Of a stretch of 64,000 bases of DNA, positions 1-8,137 are shown piece after piece. The position numbers and the translations under genes were made by a program. Position 1 is the stretch's first letter; every line of letters starts with the position of its first letter. The DNA comes from Actinomycetota bacterium (lineage in GTDB: Bacteria; Actinomycetota; Acidimicrobiia; Spongiisociales; UBA5794): positions 37,003 to 101,002 of the forward strand of contig JAADIG010000082.1 in NCBI GenBank assembly GCA_013151445.1, written 5' to 3'. The notes under the pieces are model-generated. The model was given only the letters and a program-made list of their open reading frames with translations, ran no database searches and was not told the DNA's origin.

Positions 1-682
1 CCTTGTACTGGTACGTTTCACCGACGGGTTCCTCCCCACGTAGGTCAACGAAGACAATCTCTAAACCCTTGTTGAGAAATGCCATCTCCCGCAGCCGGTT
101 GCTGACAATCTCATACTCATAGGTAGTCGTGTCAGAGAAGATCACCGGGTCGGCCCAAAACACGATCGTGGTCCCGGTGCGTTTGGCTTCCTTACCCTTT
201 TTCAACGCACCGGTTGCGTCCCCATACTCAAACGCTTGGTGCCACTTGAACCCTTCGCGAACAACCTCTACCTCAAGACGCGTCGACAGGGCGTTCACTA
301 CCGAAACACCGACACCGTGCAGACCACCCGACACCGCATACGCATCCGATTCAAACTTTCCTCCGGCACCCAGTGTTGTGAGCACGGTCGTGACTGCCGG
401 CAGTTTGGTCTTGGCGTGTCTATCGACCGGGATACCGCGCCCGTTGTCCTTCACCTTGACGCCGCCGTCCGGCAAAATGGTGACCTCAATGCGGGTGCAG
501 AAACCAGCCATGGCTTCATCCACGGAGTTATCGAGGACTTCCCAGATGAGGTGATGGAGGCCCTTCGGACCGGTCGATCCGATGTACATCGATGGACGTT
601 TCCGGACGTGCTCCATGCCCTCCAAGACCTCGATGGCCTTGGCGTCATAGGACGCGTTCGCGACTCGATTCTTCTTACTCAC
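1..682 (-). CDS. gyrB: DNA gyrase subunit B (5' part, cut by window start)
   Basis: Encodes the N-terminal 227 residues of the ATPase subunit of DNA gyrase, which introduces negative supercoils. The protein begins [20 protein letters not shown] and shows the GHKL ATPase signatures of the family: DNSVDEA (ATP-binding Asn/Asp region), DNGRGIP, and the glycine-rich lid [14 protein letters not shown]. The GTG start at 680-682 has GAGGAG about 5 nt upstream. The gene runs off the left edge, so the transducer and TOPRIM domains are not visible. It follows dciA on the same strand after 132 nt. That gap contains a perfect minus-strand TATAAT (740-745) without a convincing -35 element, so gyrB may have its own promoter. 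Confidence 0.97.
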   Translation of the reverse strand, partial: MSKKNRVANASYDAKAIEVLEGMEHVRKRPSMYIGSTGPKGLHHLIWEVLDNSVDEAMAGFCTRIEVTILPDGGVKVKDNGRGIPVDRHAKTKLPAVTTVLTTLGAGGKFESDAYAVSGGLHGVGVSVVNALSTRLEVEVVREGFKWHQAFEYGDATGALKKGKEAKRTGTTIVFWADPVIFSDTTTYEYEIVSNRLREMAFLNKGLEIVFVDLRGEEPVGETYQYK

Positions 683-814
683 GGGACTCCTCGAAGGGGC
701 ACTCAATGGCCCGAAATGATGTGAACACTCACTGGGACAATTATAGTCGAAAGTCGTTGGTATACCTGTATCGCCAGACCGCAAGAGACCCTGGAAACAT
801 TGGTGTTTTTGAAG

Positions 815-1141
815 CTAATTGCGGCGACCGACACGGAGGCGAACTTTCGTGAATGGCAACGCACCCAACGTCGCCTCCAAGTCGTTTATCAGGGTCGCCG
901 ACTCGAATCGCAGCAGCGAGGCCACGGACCCGTTTTCGACCTCAACAATCAACGTGTCAGTATCGATCCGGACCGGCTGAGATCGCCCGGACCAACTCGG
1001 ACCGGCGAGCTCTGGCCATGCGGTCTTGAGGTGGAGAAGCAGCCCGCCGGTGGTGCCCGCGATACGCGCAATGAGACCGTCGAGGACGTCACTTACGTTG
1101 ATGAGGTCTCTCTTGTTCTTGTCATGCAAATACATACTCAT
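815..1141 (-). CDS. dciA: DciA-type helicase loader (DUF721)
   Basis: Small protein of about 108 residues of the DUF721/DciA family, the widespread bacterial helicase operator thought to help place the replicative helicase DnaB at the origin. The position directly downstream of recF is typical in actinobacteria. The ATG at 1139-1141 overlaps the recF stop by an ATGA junction, which implies translational coupling and decides this start over an in-frame site at 1168. The region WPELAGPSWSGRSQPVRID and the following SVASLLRFES match the family pattern of a beta-rich core. The bacterium's DnaB gene is also in this window (59847). The assignment rests on family pattern and context. Confidence 0.85.
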   Translation of the reverse strand: MSMYLHDKNKRDLINVSDVLDGLIARIAGTTGGLLLHLKTAWPELAGPSWSGRSQPVRIDTDTLIVEVENGSVASLLRFESATLINDLEATLGALPFTKVRLRVGRRN

Positions 1142-2235
1142 GTGACGGTTCCTCCAGAAACCGACCAACGCCGCCCTCCCACAGGAACCTCATCTTCGCG
1201 TGCACTTGAGACAAAAACCTGTCCCCGCGGCATCAATGCCATGACACCATCGGCTCGCTCGATGTCCAGTTCCGAAAACACATCATCGAGTAACAACACG
1301 GGCGGACGGCCGTGGCGCTCCTCCAGCAGGTAATACGCCGCAAGGCGCATGCTGAGGGCCACGGATCTCTGTTCCCCCTGACTCGCCTGATTCCTGGTCA
1401 GGCGATCGTCCAGCAGAAACGTCGGTTCGTCCCGGTGAGGACCGACGCTCGTGGATCTCATATCCATGTCTCTCTCGCGACGTCGTAGGAGGGCTTCGCG
1501 TAACAGGCTCTCAGCTTCGCTCTGAGGCGTGTTTGGAGTGCATCCCGCTGCCCAGGACGAGTCGTACCGCCACCCCAGGACACCGTTAGCTGAGGACACC
1601 GTTGCGTACGACTCGCGAAGAACCGGAGCCATGGCAGTGAGCAACGTCAACCGGTGGAGCAATACTCGTGCACCAAACGTCGCAAGGCGCTCATCCCAGA
1701 CATCGAGCGTCATAACGTCAACGGACCTACCCGCCTGTTTCAACAGGGAATTACGTTGCCGAAGAACCTTCTTGAACTGATCAATGTCTGCCCCAGTGGT
1801 CGGTGTCAGTTGGCTGGCAAGCTCATCAAGAAGCTCCCGTCGCCCGGCGGGCCCTCCCTTGACGATTCCAAGATCGTCGGGCAGGAAAGCAACCACCGGG
1901 AATTCGGCAGCAAGGACCGACGATCGCTGGGGACGCTTCCCGTTGAAGAGAACACGACGACGACCGTTGCGGGGAAGTTCAATTTCGATGCGCCCCTCCC
2001 CTGCGGCCCGCTCGATACCCAGACGGAGAACTGCCGCTTCAGCGTTTGTGGAAACCAGCGATTCGTCGGGACTTGACCGGAAGGATCGAAGCTTCGACCC
2101 GTAGGCGATCGCCTCAAGGATATTCGTTTTCCCGGCCCCGTTCGGGCCAACGAGGATGTTCACGCCGATGTCGGGTTCAATCTCAAGGGAGTCATAGTTA
2201 CGAAACCCGGAAAGGCGGAGCCACGCCAGATGCAC
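1138..2235 (-). CDS. recF: DNA replication and repair protein RecF
   Basis: RecF is an SMC-like ABC ATPase that loads RecA at single-strand gaps with RecO and RecR. The 365-residue product starts MHLAWLRLSGFRNY and has Walker A GPNGAGKT at about residues 30-37, the ABC signature region SQGEQRSVALSMRLA near 285, and Walker B LLLDDVFSELD near 314. The length is normal for the family. It starts 11 nt after dnaN and overlaps dciA by 4 nt, so dnaN-recF-dciA looks like one transcript running away from the origin. Confidence 0.97.
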   Translation of the reverse strand: MHLAWLRLSGFRNYDSLEIEPDIGVNILVGPNGAGKTNILEAIAYGSKLRSFRSSPDESLVSTNAEAAVLRLGIERAAGEGRIEIELPRNGRRRVLFNGKRPQRSSVLAAEFPVVAFLPDDLGIVKGGPAGRRELLDELASQLTPTTGADIDQFKKVLRQRNSLLKQAGRSVDVMTLDVWDERLATFGARVLLHRLTLLTAMAPVLRESYATVSSANGVLGWRYDSSWAAGCTPNTPQSEAESLLREALLRRRERDMDMRSTSVGPHRDEPTFLLDDRLTRNQASQGEQRSVALSMRLAAYYLLEERHGRPPVLLLDDVFSELDIERADGVMALMPRGQVFVSSAREDEVPVGGRRWSVSGGTVT

Positions 2236-2246
2236 GGACGACCGTC

Positions 2247-3326
2247 TTACAGACGAACCGGCATCAGCAGGTAACGGAAGTTCTCCTCACCCTCACCGTG
2301 CATGAGACCGGGTTTCAGAGGATCGGACGTATCCAATACGACATTGTCTGTGGTGATGGCCTGGACGCCGTCTGTGAGATATCGCGTGTTGAACGCAATT
2401 GTCATTTCGTCGCCGGTGTAATCGCCCTCGATTTGCTCGGTCTCCTCGCCGACCTCCTGACGGCTAACCGAGAGTTCGGCGCCACCACTACGCAGGTGAA
2501 AACGAATCGGGATGTGATCTTCTGCGACGAGCGAAGCACGACTTACGGCATCAACAAGACTGGCCCTGTCGACGACCAGGCGGGCCGGGTAACTATCGGG
2601 AATCAGTTGACGATAGTTTGGGAAGGTCGCCTCGATGATTCGCACCGTAAGAGAACCACGCCCTGAGGTGAAGGTCGCATCGCGATCCGTAATCATGACC
2701 TGCATCTCATCGTCCGCTATCGACCGACCCAGCTCCCGCAGAGCCCGGTACGGAATAAGTGCCGTTGCGGGTCCATCGACACCGGGCAGGTCACAAACGG
2801 CAAGGCGATACGAATCTGTTGCGACAAGACGCAACCCATCATCGGTTTTCTCGAACAAAACACCCGTCAGCGTTGGCCGTGCTTCATCGGTAGATGCGGC
2901 AACTCCGACCTGGGAAAGTGCCTTGATGAAGGACTTCGAATCGACCGAGAAACCATCGCCGCCCTCACTGATGGAGAGCGTCGGAAAATCCTCAACATTC
3001 ATTTCACGAAGACGGAACCGGGGACCGTTGCCGGTGATCTCAACCTCACCGTCCGACGCCGTGATGGCGACTGCCCCGGACGGCAGCCTCTTGACAGCAT
3101 CCGCCGCGAGTTTGGCGGGAATTACGGTCTTGCCCTCCTCGAGCACCTCGACCTTGAGGGTCGTTCGAATGGTTATCTCAGTGTCAGTTCCGGTCACACG
3201 AAGTTCGTCGCCGGACACCTCACACAACAGACCCTGAAGGATCGGAAGCGGGGACCGATTGCCCACGGCCCGCGCTGCTCGCGCCAACACGTCGGCAAGG
3301 TCATCTCTCTCAGCTCTGATACGCAC
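2247..3326 (-). CDS. dnaN: DNA polymerase III beta subunit (sliding clamp)
   Basis: The ring-shaped processivity clamp of the replicative polymerase, also a docking platform for repair and Hda-type proteins. At 359 residues the length is right for three clamp folds. Family sequence is visible throughout: MRIRAERDDLADVLARAAR at the start, RPTLTGVLFE in the second fold and the C-terminal NFRYLLMPVRL, close to the canonical PMRL ending. The start is GTG at 3324-3326 with AGGTGA about 8 nt upstream. It lies downstream of dnaA, separated by the 186-nt origin region. Confidence 0.97.
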   Translation of the reverse strand: MRIRAERDDLADVLARAARAVGNRSPLPILQGLLCEVSGDELRVTGTDTEITIRTTLKVEVLEEGKTVIPAKLAADAVKRLPSGAVAITASDGEVEITGNGPRFRLREMNVEDFPTLSISEGGDGFSVDSKSFIKALSQVGVAASTDEARPTLTGVLFEKTDDGLRLVATDSYRLAVCDLPGVDGPATALIPYRALRELGRSIADDEMQVMITDRDATFTSGRGSLTVRIIEATFPNYRQLIPDSYPARLVVDRASLVDAVSRASLVAEDHIPIRFHLRSGGAELSVSRQEVGEETEQIEGDYTGDEMTIAFNTRYLTDGVQAITTDNVVLDTSDPLKPGLMHGEGEENFRYLLMPVRL

Positions 3327-3512
3327 AGTTGTTCACCTGCTATTGCTTTATTAATTATCTAAGTTAGTAGTAGTTGTAGTAGGCCCTGTGGATTGTGGAT
3401 AAGTCCCCATATCCATTGTCACACCAGGGTTTTGTTGTACACATGGTGCCGTGGAGAAGTCATAGTTGTCCACTGCACCGCGGACTGGTGCGGGCTTTCC
3501 TGTGGAGAACAT
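3327..3512. other. oriC unwinding region between dnaA and dnaN (DnaA boxes, DnaA-trio-like repeats, AT-rich tract)
   Basis: Read on the minus strand, the order is a perfect DnaA box TTATCCACA (3402-3394), a contiguous ATCCACA partial box (3393-3387), a GC clamp GGGCC (3386-3382), six trinucleotides TAC TAC AAC TAC TAC TAA (3381-3364), then a nearly pure AT stretch (3360-3341). The opposite strand therefore carries 3'-GAT-type trios, as in the basal unwinding system described for Bacillus subtilis. Further box-like 9-mers are TTGTACACA (3435-3443), TTGTCCACT (3466-3474) and, on the minus strand, TTCTCCACA (3501-3509). The site of opening is inferred from this architecture. Confidence 0.88.
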
Positions 3513-4895
3513 CTAACTTTTCCTCAGCTTCTGGGATAACGTTGTGATTTCGTCAAACACCGATTTGTCGCTGACGATGAGCCTCTTCACCTTTTCAACG
3601 GCATGGAGCACCGTTGTGTGATCCCGACCACCGAAAGCCGTGCCAATCTTGGGGAGCGAGAGGTCGGTCAACTCGCGGCACAGGTACATGGCGATCTGTC
3701 GAGAGAGCGCAAGAGGCTGTTTACGAGAGGGACCGATCATCTCAAGCACCGTGAGACCAAAGTAGTTACACACAAGCTGGATGATGGAATCCGCTGTTAG
3801 AGCACGGTTCGAGTATTGCGGTGCAAGGTCGCTGAGCACGTCCTTCGCCATGTCGAGAGTGACGCGTTCGTGTGTCAGGGCGGCGAACGCTGCTACCCGA
3901 GTAAGTGCTCCCTCAAGTTCGCGGATATTGTCGAGGACGTTCTCGGCAATAAAACCAAGTACCTCGGTTGGCACCGATGCCGGAGCGTATTCAGCGTTCT
4001 TTCGCAAGATCGCAAGGCGGGTTTCAACATCCGGCGGTTGAATGTCGGTGAGAAGACCCCACTCGAAGCGGGAGCGCAGACGGGCCTCCAAGGAAGCCAA
4101 GTTCTTCGGATGCCGATCGGAACTGATCACCATCTGTTTCCCCGCTTCATACAGTGTGTTGAAGGTATGAAAGAACTCTTCGAGGATCTGCTCCTTCCCT
4201 TCAAAGAACTGCACGTCGTCGAGCAACAGAATGTCCGTTGTTCGGTAACGGGCCTTGAACTCATCCATCCTCTTGCGGCGGATACCGTTGATGAACTCGT
4301 TGAAGAACTGCTCCGATGTGATGTAACGAATTACCGCCGTCGGATCGAGTTCCTTACGGTGATGACCGACGGCGTGTAGGAGATGGGTTTTACCCAGACC
4401 GGCAGGACCGTAGATGAACAAGGGGTTGTATTGCTTGCCCGGTTGCTCGGCAACGGCCATGGCGGCGGCGTGTGCGAACCGGTTCGATTGTCCGACGACG
4501 AAATTATCGAAGTTGTATTTCGTAATCAGACGATGATCGTGTTGTCGGCCACCAGCGCCGGCGACCGCCGCTGGTGTCGTCGTTCCTCGTTGCGCCGGTT
4601 GAGTCTCGCGCGGTGCCGCTCCCACTGGAGGAGGAGGGGTGTCCGGTGCCGGGGCAACCTTGACGATCACCCGGGTGGTGTCATAGGTCGCCGCCGCTGC
4701 GGCTGAGATCACATCAAAGTATCGGTCGCGGACCCAGTGAGCATGGAACTCGGTCGGGGCTGTGAGATGGAGATCGTTTCCTTCGACGGTGACATCGAGG
4801 GGGAGGATCCAGGTTTGACAGGCAGCGTCCGGGATTGAGAGGGCGACCTGGTGCTGGAAAGCGTCCCATCGGGAGGTGGACTGTGTTGTCTCCAC
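3513..4895 (-). CDS. dnaA: Chromosomal replication initiator protein DnaA
   Basis: AAA+ initiator that binds DnaA boxes and melts oriC. Domain I begins at TSRWDAFQHQVALSIP, a variable Pro-rich linker follows, then the AAA+ core with Walker A GPAGLGKTH, Walker B LLLDDVQFF and sensor regions, and a C-terminal helix-turn-helix with the DNA-contact signature GGRDHTTVLHA. The frame is open to an upstream GTG at 4952 (19 more residues), but that start would overlap the DnaA box at 4943-4951. The GTG at 4893-4895 puts the conserved domain-I Trp at residue 10 and has AAGGGAG upstream at a rather long spacing, so it is preferred. Boxes on both sides suggest autoregulation. Confidence 0.96.
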   Translation of the reverse strand: METTQSTSRWDAFQHQVALSIPDAACQTWILPLDVTVEGNDLHLTAPTEFHAHWVRDRYFDVISAAAAATYDTTRVIVKVAPAPDTPPPPVGAAPRETQPAQRGTTTPAAVAGAGGRQHDHRLITKYNFDNFVVGQSNRFAHAAAMAVAEQPGKQYNPLFIYGPAGLGKTHLLHAVGHHRKELDPTAVIRYITSEQFFNEFINGIRRKRMDEFKARYRTTDILLLDDVQFFEGKEQILEEFFHTFNTLYEAGKQMVISSDRHPKNLASLEARLRSRFEWGLLTDIQPPDVETRLAILRKNAEYAPASVPTEVLGFIAENVLDNIRELEGALTRVAAFAALTHERVTLDMAKDVLSDLAPQYSNRALTADSIIQLVCNYFGLTVLEMIGPSRKQPLALSRQIAMYLCRELTDLSLPKIGTAFGGRDHTTVLHAVEKVKRLIVSDKSVFDEITTLSQKLRKS

Positions 4896-4942
4896 GTGTG
4901 TTGGTTTCTCCCTTGGCGAGTTGTCGATTTCTGTTGTCGATG

Positions 4943-4974
4943 TTGTCCACACTTCTATACACAGGTGTGGAAAA
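4943..4974. promoter_or_regulatory. DnaA boxes upstream of dnaA
   Basis: Two box-like 9-mers lie just upstream of the preferred dnaA start: TTGTCCACA on the plus strand (4943-4951), the usual high-GC actinobacterial variant, and TTTTCCACA on the minus strand (4966-4974), one mismatch from TTATCCACA. The opposed, closely spaced arrangement fits DnaA autoregulation or an accessory origin element. Binding itself is inferred. Confidence 0.65.
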
Positions 4975-5294
4975 CACGCGCGCTCTCCCCGCGAGGCAGA
5001 TGCCTCGAACCAACATGTTCGGAAGTCATACGGAGGGGACCGCTTCTATCGCGGCGAGTATATGGGGTCCACTCCCCTGGTATCAAGAACGACAAATTCG
5101 ACACTATTCCTAAACCTGCCACAGTTGCGAATTCCTGAAAACCGCCACTTTACAAGGGTTCTTGAGTAGTGAGTCGGTTGTCGACGATGTGTAGATGGCC
5201 AGAAAGTACCCGATTTTGGTCAAAGTAAAGTTTCGCGTTTGCTTTCGGGTTTTCGCGCTCTTGGCCGAAACACTGAATTCGCGTCGAAGTGTCT
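4975..5294. other. Non-coding dnaA-rpmH spacer
   Basis: About 320 nt between the dnaA upstream boxes and the rpmH promoter. Short open frames here show no recognisable protein signature and overlap each other. The stretch 5085-5130 and 5200-5250 is AT-richer than its surroundings, but no DnaA-trio pattern was seen. It probably carries the divergent dnaA promoter, which could not be located with confidence. Confidence 0.5.
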
Positions 5295-5323
5295 TTGACA
5301 CTGTGGATAGCCATCCGTAACCT
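5295..5323 (+). promoter_or_regulatory. rpmH promoter with an embedded DnaA box
   Basis: A perfect -35 TTGACA (5295-5300), a 17-nt spacer and TAACCT as -10 (5318-5323) lie 80 nt upstream of the rpmH start. The spacer contains TGTGGATAG (5302-5310), which on the minus strand is CTATCCACA, one mismatch from the DnaA consensus. DnaA bound here would cover the promoter; repression is inference. Confidence 0.72.
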
Positions 5324-5403
5324 ACTCGCCGTGGAGTCCGCTGACTGATGTCAATCAACCAGCAGATTCCCGGACCGCGATTCCCTTTTCTGGAAGTCCT
5401 TTC

Positions 5404-5538
5404 ATGAAACGTACATATCAGCCAAATGTGCGCCGTCGTAAACGTAAGCACGGGTTCCGTTCCCGTATGCGTGATCGTTCCGGCCGTGCACTTATCAAGC
5501 GTCGCCGTGGCAAAGGTCGCAGCCGACTCACCGCCTAA
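5404..5538 (+). CDS. rpmH: 50S ribosomal protein L34
   Basis: A 44-residue, very basic protein starting [20 protein letters not shown] and ending [12 protein letters not shown], which is the full conserved L34 sequence. It is the first gene of the plus-strand block leaving the origin, 80 nt after a strong sigma-70-type promoter, and is followed by rnpA as in most bacteria. GGAAG lies upstream of the ATG. Confidence 0.97.
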   Translation: MKRTYQPNVRRRKRKHGFRSRMRDRSGRALIKRRRGKGRSRLTA

Positions 5539-5881
5539 CACTCGACCACAGCTTTCGTTGCGTGGCCGAACAGCCTTTCGGCACGTATTTCGAACGGGTC
5601 GTAGGCACCGAGTTGAAGGTATCACCGTTATCCATGGACCAGGGTCCCCAGGCCAACCTCGAGTTGGTATTGTGGCCGGACGCCGGGTGGGGAACGCAGT
5701 CACGCGGAATAGAGTGAAGCGGCGCATCCGTGCGGCAATCAGTCAAATACCGCTACGAGACGGTACGAGCTATATCGTGATCGCCAGCACTGCTGTGCGT
5801 ACGGTCGAGTTCGAGCAACTCGTCGATTGGTTATACACCGGTACCGGGATTGCCCGGAACCGCAACGAGGAGGAACGGTGA
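5507..5881 (+). CDS. rnpA: Ribonuclease P protein component
   Basis: Protein subunit of RNase P, which matures tRNA 5' ends. The conserved core [18 protein letters not shown] and the RNA-contact motif RNRVKRRIR (within [17 protein letters not shown]) are clear. The start is uncertain: no ATG precedes the core in a sensible position. GTG at 5507 gives 124 residues and overlaps the rpmH 3' end by 32 nt; TTG at 5558 would truncate the conserved N-terminus. The frame also continues further upstream inside rpmH. It overlaps yidD by a GTGA junction. Confidence 0.9.
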   Translation: MAKVAADSPPNTRPQLSLRGRTAFRHVFRTGRRHRVEGITVIHGPGSPGQPRVGIVAGRRVGNAVTRNRVKRRIRAAISQIPLRDGTSYIVIASTAVRTVEFEQLVDWLYTGTGIARNRNEEER

Positions 5882-6186
5882 ACGAACGACGCACATACCC
5901 TGTGTCGGGACTAGGAACACGGGGGCTGTTACGCGTCATCGCGGCCTACAAACGCCGCATTTCACCGTTTCTCGGCAAGAACTGTCGTTATTACCCGACC
6001 TGCTCTTCCTACACCATGGAGGCACTGGAGCTCTACGGCTTTCGGCGTGGCCTGTGGCTGGGAGTTCGCCGGATCTCGCGCTGTCACCCGTTTCACAAGG
6101 GCGGCATCGACCCCGTCCCCCAGGACGGCCGCGAATCTCGCGATGTTCAACACATGCAAACCATTGGAACCCCGAAGGAAACCTGA
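5878..6186 (+). CDS. yidD: Membrane protein insertion efficiency factor YidD
   Basis: About 102-residue member of the YidD family, which assists YidC-dependent insertion of membrane proteins. The family core is complete: IAAYKRRISPFLGKNCRYYPTC, then SYTMEALELYGFRRGLWLG and RISRCHPFHKGGIDPVP, with the three conserved cysteines. The GTG start at 5878 has a strong GAGGAGGAA ribosome-binding site inside the end of rnpA and overlaps the rnpA stop by 4 nt. yidC follows after 3 nt. Confidence 0.93.
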   Translation: MNERRTYPVSGLGTRGLLRVIAAYKRRISPFLGKNCRYYPTCSSYTMEALELYGFRRGLWLGVRRISRCHPFHKGGIDPVPQDGRESRDVQHMQTIGTPKET

Positions 6187-6189
6187 CCA

Positions 6190-7062
6190 GTGAACCCGTT
6201 CACCATTCTCGCCCCACCTATGGGGAAGGCACTGGAGTTCTTCTTCTCCATAATTCCAATTTATGGAATTGCCATCATACTTCTCACGCTGGTGGTGAGT
6301 CTCCTCCTCTTCCCGATGACCTTGAAGCAGACTCGCTCGATGAAGGCCATGCAGGAGATCCAACCGATGGTCAAGAAGCTCCAAAAGGAGCACAAGGGCA
6401 ATCGGGAGGAGCTCAACAAAGAGCTGATGGCTCTCTACCAGGAGAAGGGCGTCAATCCCGCCGCTGGTTGTCTTCCCTTGATACTGCAGGCACCCGTGTG
6501 GTTTGCGCTCTTCCGAGTATTGCGTGTCGAAGTGATCGATGGCACGTTGAGTCCCGACAACATCATCAGTCCGGCATCGAGACTCGGTGAGGCTCTTCTT
6601 GCCGGGGATACACGATTCCTTGGTATGGATCTACTCACGACCCCGAGCCAGGCGCTCCAGACGACGATCTTGCAGTTCCTCCCCTATCTGATACTCATGT
6701 TGATAATTCTCGTAACCAGTTATTACCAACAATGGCAGACAACCCGGACCCGCACCGAGGCCCAGAAACAGCAGCAGGCGAGTCAACCACAGGGAATGCA
6801 GACTGCGATGAAGGTCCTCCCATTGATGATGGGTGTGTTTTCGTTCAACTTCCCCGCCGGTCTCGGTATCTACTGGGCGGTTTCCAGCATGTTCCGCATC
6901 GGCCAGCAGGCGGCGATTCTTCGTATTGACGGAGATCCGCGCGAGAACGAAAAGAATTCCGATTCCAAGGCACCGGACCCAGATGATGCTCCAAAGAATG
7001 AGCGCCCGGGTCCATCGCCAAATGCGAGCAAAAAGCGCTCGAACAAGCGCAGAAAGAAGTAG
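6190..7062 (+). CDS. yidC: Membrane protein insertase YidC/Oxa1/Alb3
   Basis: Insertase of the cytoplasmic membrane, working alone or with SecYEG. The 290-residue protein has no large periplasmic domain, as usual in Gram-positives. A first transmembrane segment (IYGIAIILLTLVVSLLLFP, about residues 19-37) is followed by a basic cytosolic hairpin (KQTRSMKAMQEIQPMVKKLQ), then hydrophobic segments including PLILQAPVWFALFRVL and FLPYLILMLIILVTSYYQQ. The C-terminus is charged and ends in a Lys/Arg tail that may contact ribosomes. The GTG start is 3 nt after yidD and jag follows 5 nt later. Confidence 0.95.
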   Translation: MNPFTILAPPMGKALEFFFSIIPIYGIAIILLTLVVSLLLFPMTLKQTRSMKAMQEIQPMVKKLQKEHKGNREELNKELMALYQEKGVNPAAGCLPLILQAPVWFALFRVLRVEVIDGTLSPDNIISPASRLGEALLAGDTRFLGMDLLTTPSQALQTTILQFLPYLILMLIILVTSYYQQWQTTRTRTEAQKQQQASQPQGMQTAMKVLPLMMGVFSFNFPAGLGIYWAVSSMFRIGQQAAILRIDGDPRENEKNSDSKAPDPDDAPKNERPGPSPNASKKRSNKRRKK

Positions 7063-7067
7063 GTCCC

Positions 7068-7985
7068 ATGGAGTGGATTGAAATCGAAGCAACGACGGTA
7101 GATGAAGCCGTAGCAGTCGCGTTGAAGGAGCTCGGTTTGTCATCGCGAACCGAAGCAACCGTTGAGGTTATCCGCGAGGGAAAGTCCGGCTTTATTGGCC
7201 TGGGGCGTCAGATGGCGGTGGTGAAGGTGAGCAAGGCTCCCTCACAACGCAGCCGACGTCGACGTCGGGGACGGGGTAAGGGCGGCTCGGACGGAGACTC
7301 ACAATCGAACGGTGGCCGGGGCGGACAAAGTCGGTCTGAGAAGACGAGCGGGGACAGCAGCGGTAGCAGCGGTGGTGGCAATCGCAACAAGGGAGGCTCA
7401 AGATCCCGGTCGGAGAACGGCAACCGACGGTCCGAGGGAGGGCGGACATCGGAAAAGCGGCAACGCAGCAGCACGCAGTCCGATGCTCGTACGGATGATG
7501 AAGGTGGCGAACGGTCAAGCAATAAGGCGGTTTTGGCCGAGCAAACCGAGGTTGCCGCCGACTTTCTCCGCGGACTTCTGGAGGCGTTTGGTCTCGAGGG
7601 AACCGTGGAGACTCGCAACGAGAAGGATGCGCTGTACATAGATATTGAGGGTGATCAAACCGAAGCCCTGGTCGGCCCAAAGGGAACGGTGCTCCAGGCC
7701 GTACACGAGTTGACCCGTACGGTCGTGCAACGCAAGACCTTTGGTGCTCCTCGTATTCGACTCGATATCGCCGGGTATGCGGCTCGTCGGCGTAAGGCAC
7801 TACAAATCTACTCTAGTCAGCTCGCCACAAAGGTGATTGAAGACAAAGAGGAGACCATGCTTGAGCCGATGAATGCTGCCGATCGTAAGGTTGTGCACGA
7901 TGCGGTCGGTGAGATCGATGGCGTCCGTAGTTTTAGCGAAGGGCAAGAACCGCACCGTTCCGTGGTGATCGCACCAGCCGAGTAG
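7068..7985 (+). CDS. khpB: KhpB/Jag RNA-binding protein
   Basis: RNA-binding protein of the Jag/KhpB family, linked in Gram-positives to cell elongation and small-RNA or mRNA control, usually paired with KhpA. A Jag_N domain (WIEIEATTVDEAVAVALKELG) spans residues 1-50 and is followed by a roughly 100-residue disordered linker rich in Gly, Ser and Arg. Then come a KH domain (LVGPKGTVLQAVHELTRTVVQ) and a C-terminal R3H domain (DRKVVHDAV, SFSEGQEPHRSVVI). The linker is longer and more arginine-rich than in firmicute Jag proteins. It is the last gene before a strong terminator. Confidence 0.93.
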   Translation: MEWIEIEATTVDEAVAVALKELGLSSRTEATVEVIREGKSGFIGLGRQMAVVKVSKAPSQRSRRRRRGRGKGGSDGDSQSNGGRGGQSRSEKTSGDSSGSSGGGNRNKGGSRSRSENGNRRSEGGRTSEKRQRSSTQSDARTDDEGGERSSNKAVLAEQTEVAADFLRGLLEAFGLEGTVETRNEKDALYIDIEGDQTEALVGPKGTVLQAVHELTRTVVQRKTFGAPRIRLDIAGYAARRRKALQIYSSQLATKVIEDKEETMLEPMNAADRKVVHDAVGEIDGVRSFSEGQEPHRSVVIAPAE

Positions 7986-8013
7986 GCGAACGGTCGGAGT
8001 ATTCCGTTTAGGA

Positions 8014-8062
8014 AAAGGGAGGGGAGTGATGTATCGACATCACTCCCCTCCCTTTCTTTTTT
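8014..8062 (+). terminator. Rho-independent terminator after jag
   Basis: Perfect 19-bp inverted repeat (arms 8014-8032 and 8037-8055, starting AAAGGGAGGGGAGTGATGT) with a 4-nt ATCG loop, followed by six T residues from 8057. It ends the rpmH-to-jag transcript and isolates it from the parS-rsmG-parAB segment. Confidence 0.93.
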
Positions 8063-8063
8063 A

Positions 8064-8079
8064 CGTTTCACGTGAAACA
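8064..8079. other. parS centromere site 1
   Basis: Contains the 14-bp palindrome GTTTCACGTGAAAC (8065-8078), the conserved core of the bacterial parS element bound by ParB. It sits 0.7-1.5 kb upstream of parA and parB, immediately after the jag terminator. Confidence 0.95.
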
Positions 8080-8107
8080 TCAAAGGCATCGTCAACCACA
8101 CCTTTAT

Positions 8108-8123
8108 GGTTTCACGTGAAACC
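8108..8123. other. parS centromere site 2
   Basis: A second exact copy of the GTTTCACGTGAAAC core (8109-8122), with GG/CC flanks, 44 bp from the first. It ends 14 nt before the rsmG start, so ParB spreading from here would cover the rsmG promoter region. Confidence 0.95.
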
Positions 8124-8137
8124 CCTAGACTATTCGT

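Noticed and set aside
5426..5506. Upstream extension of the rnpA frame through rpmH
   Set aside because: The added residues lack RnpA conservation and are a shadow of rpmH.
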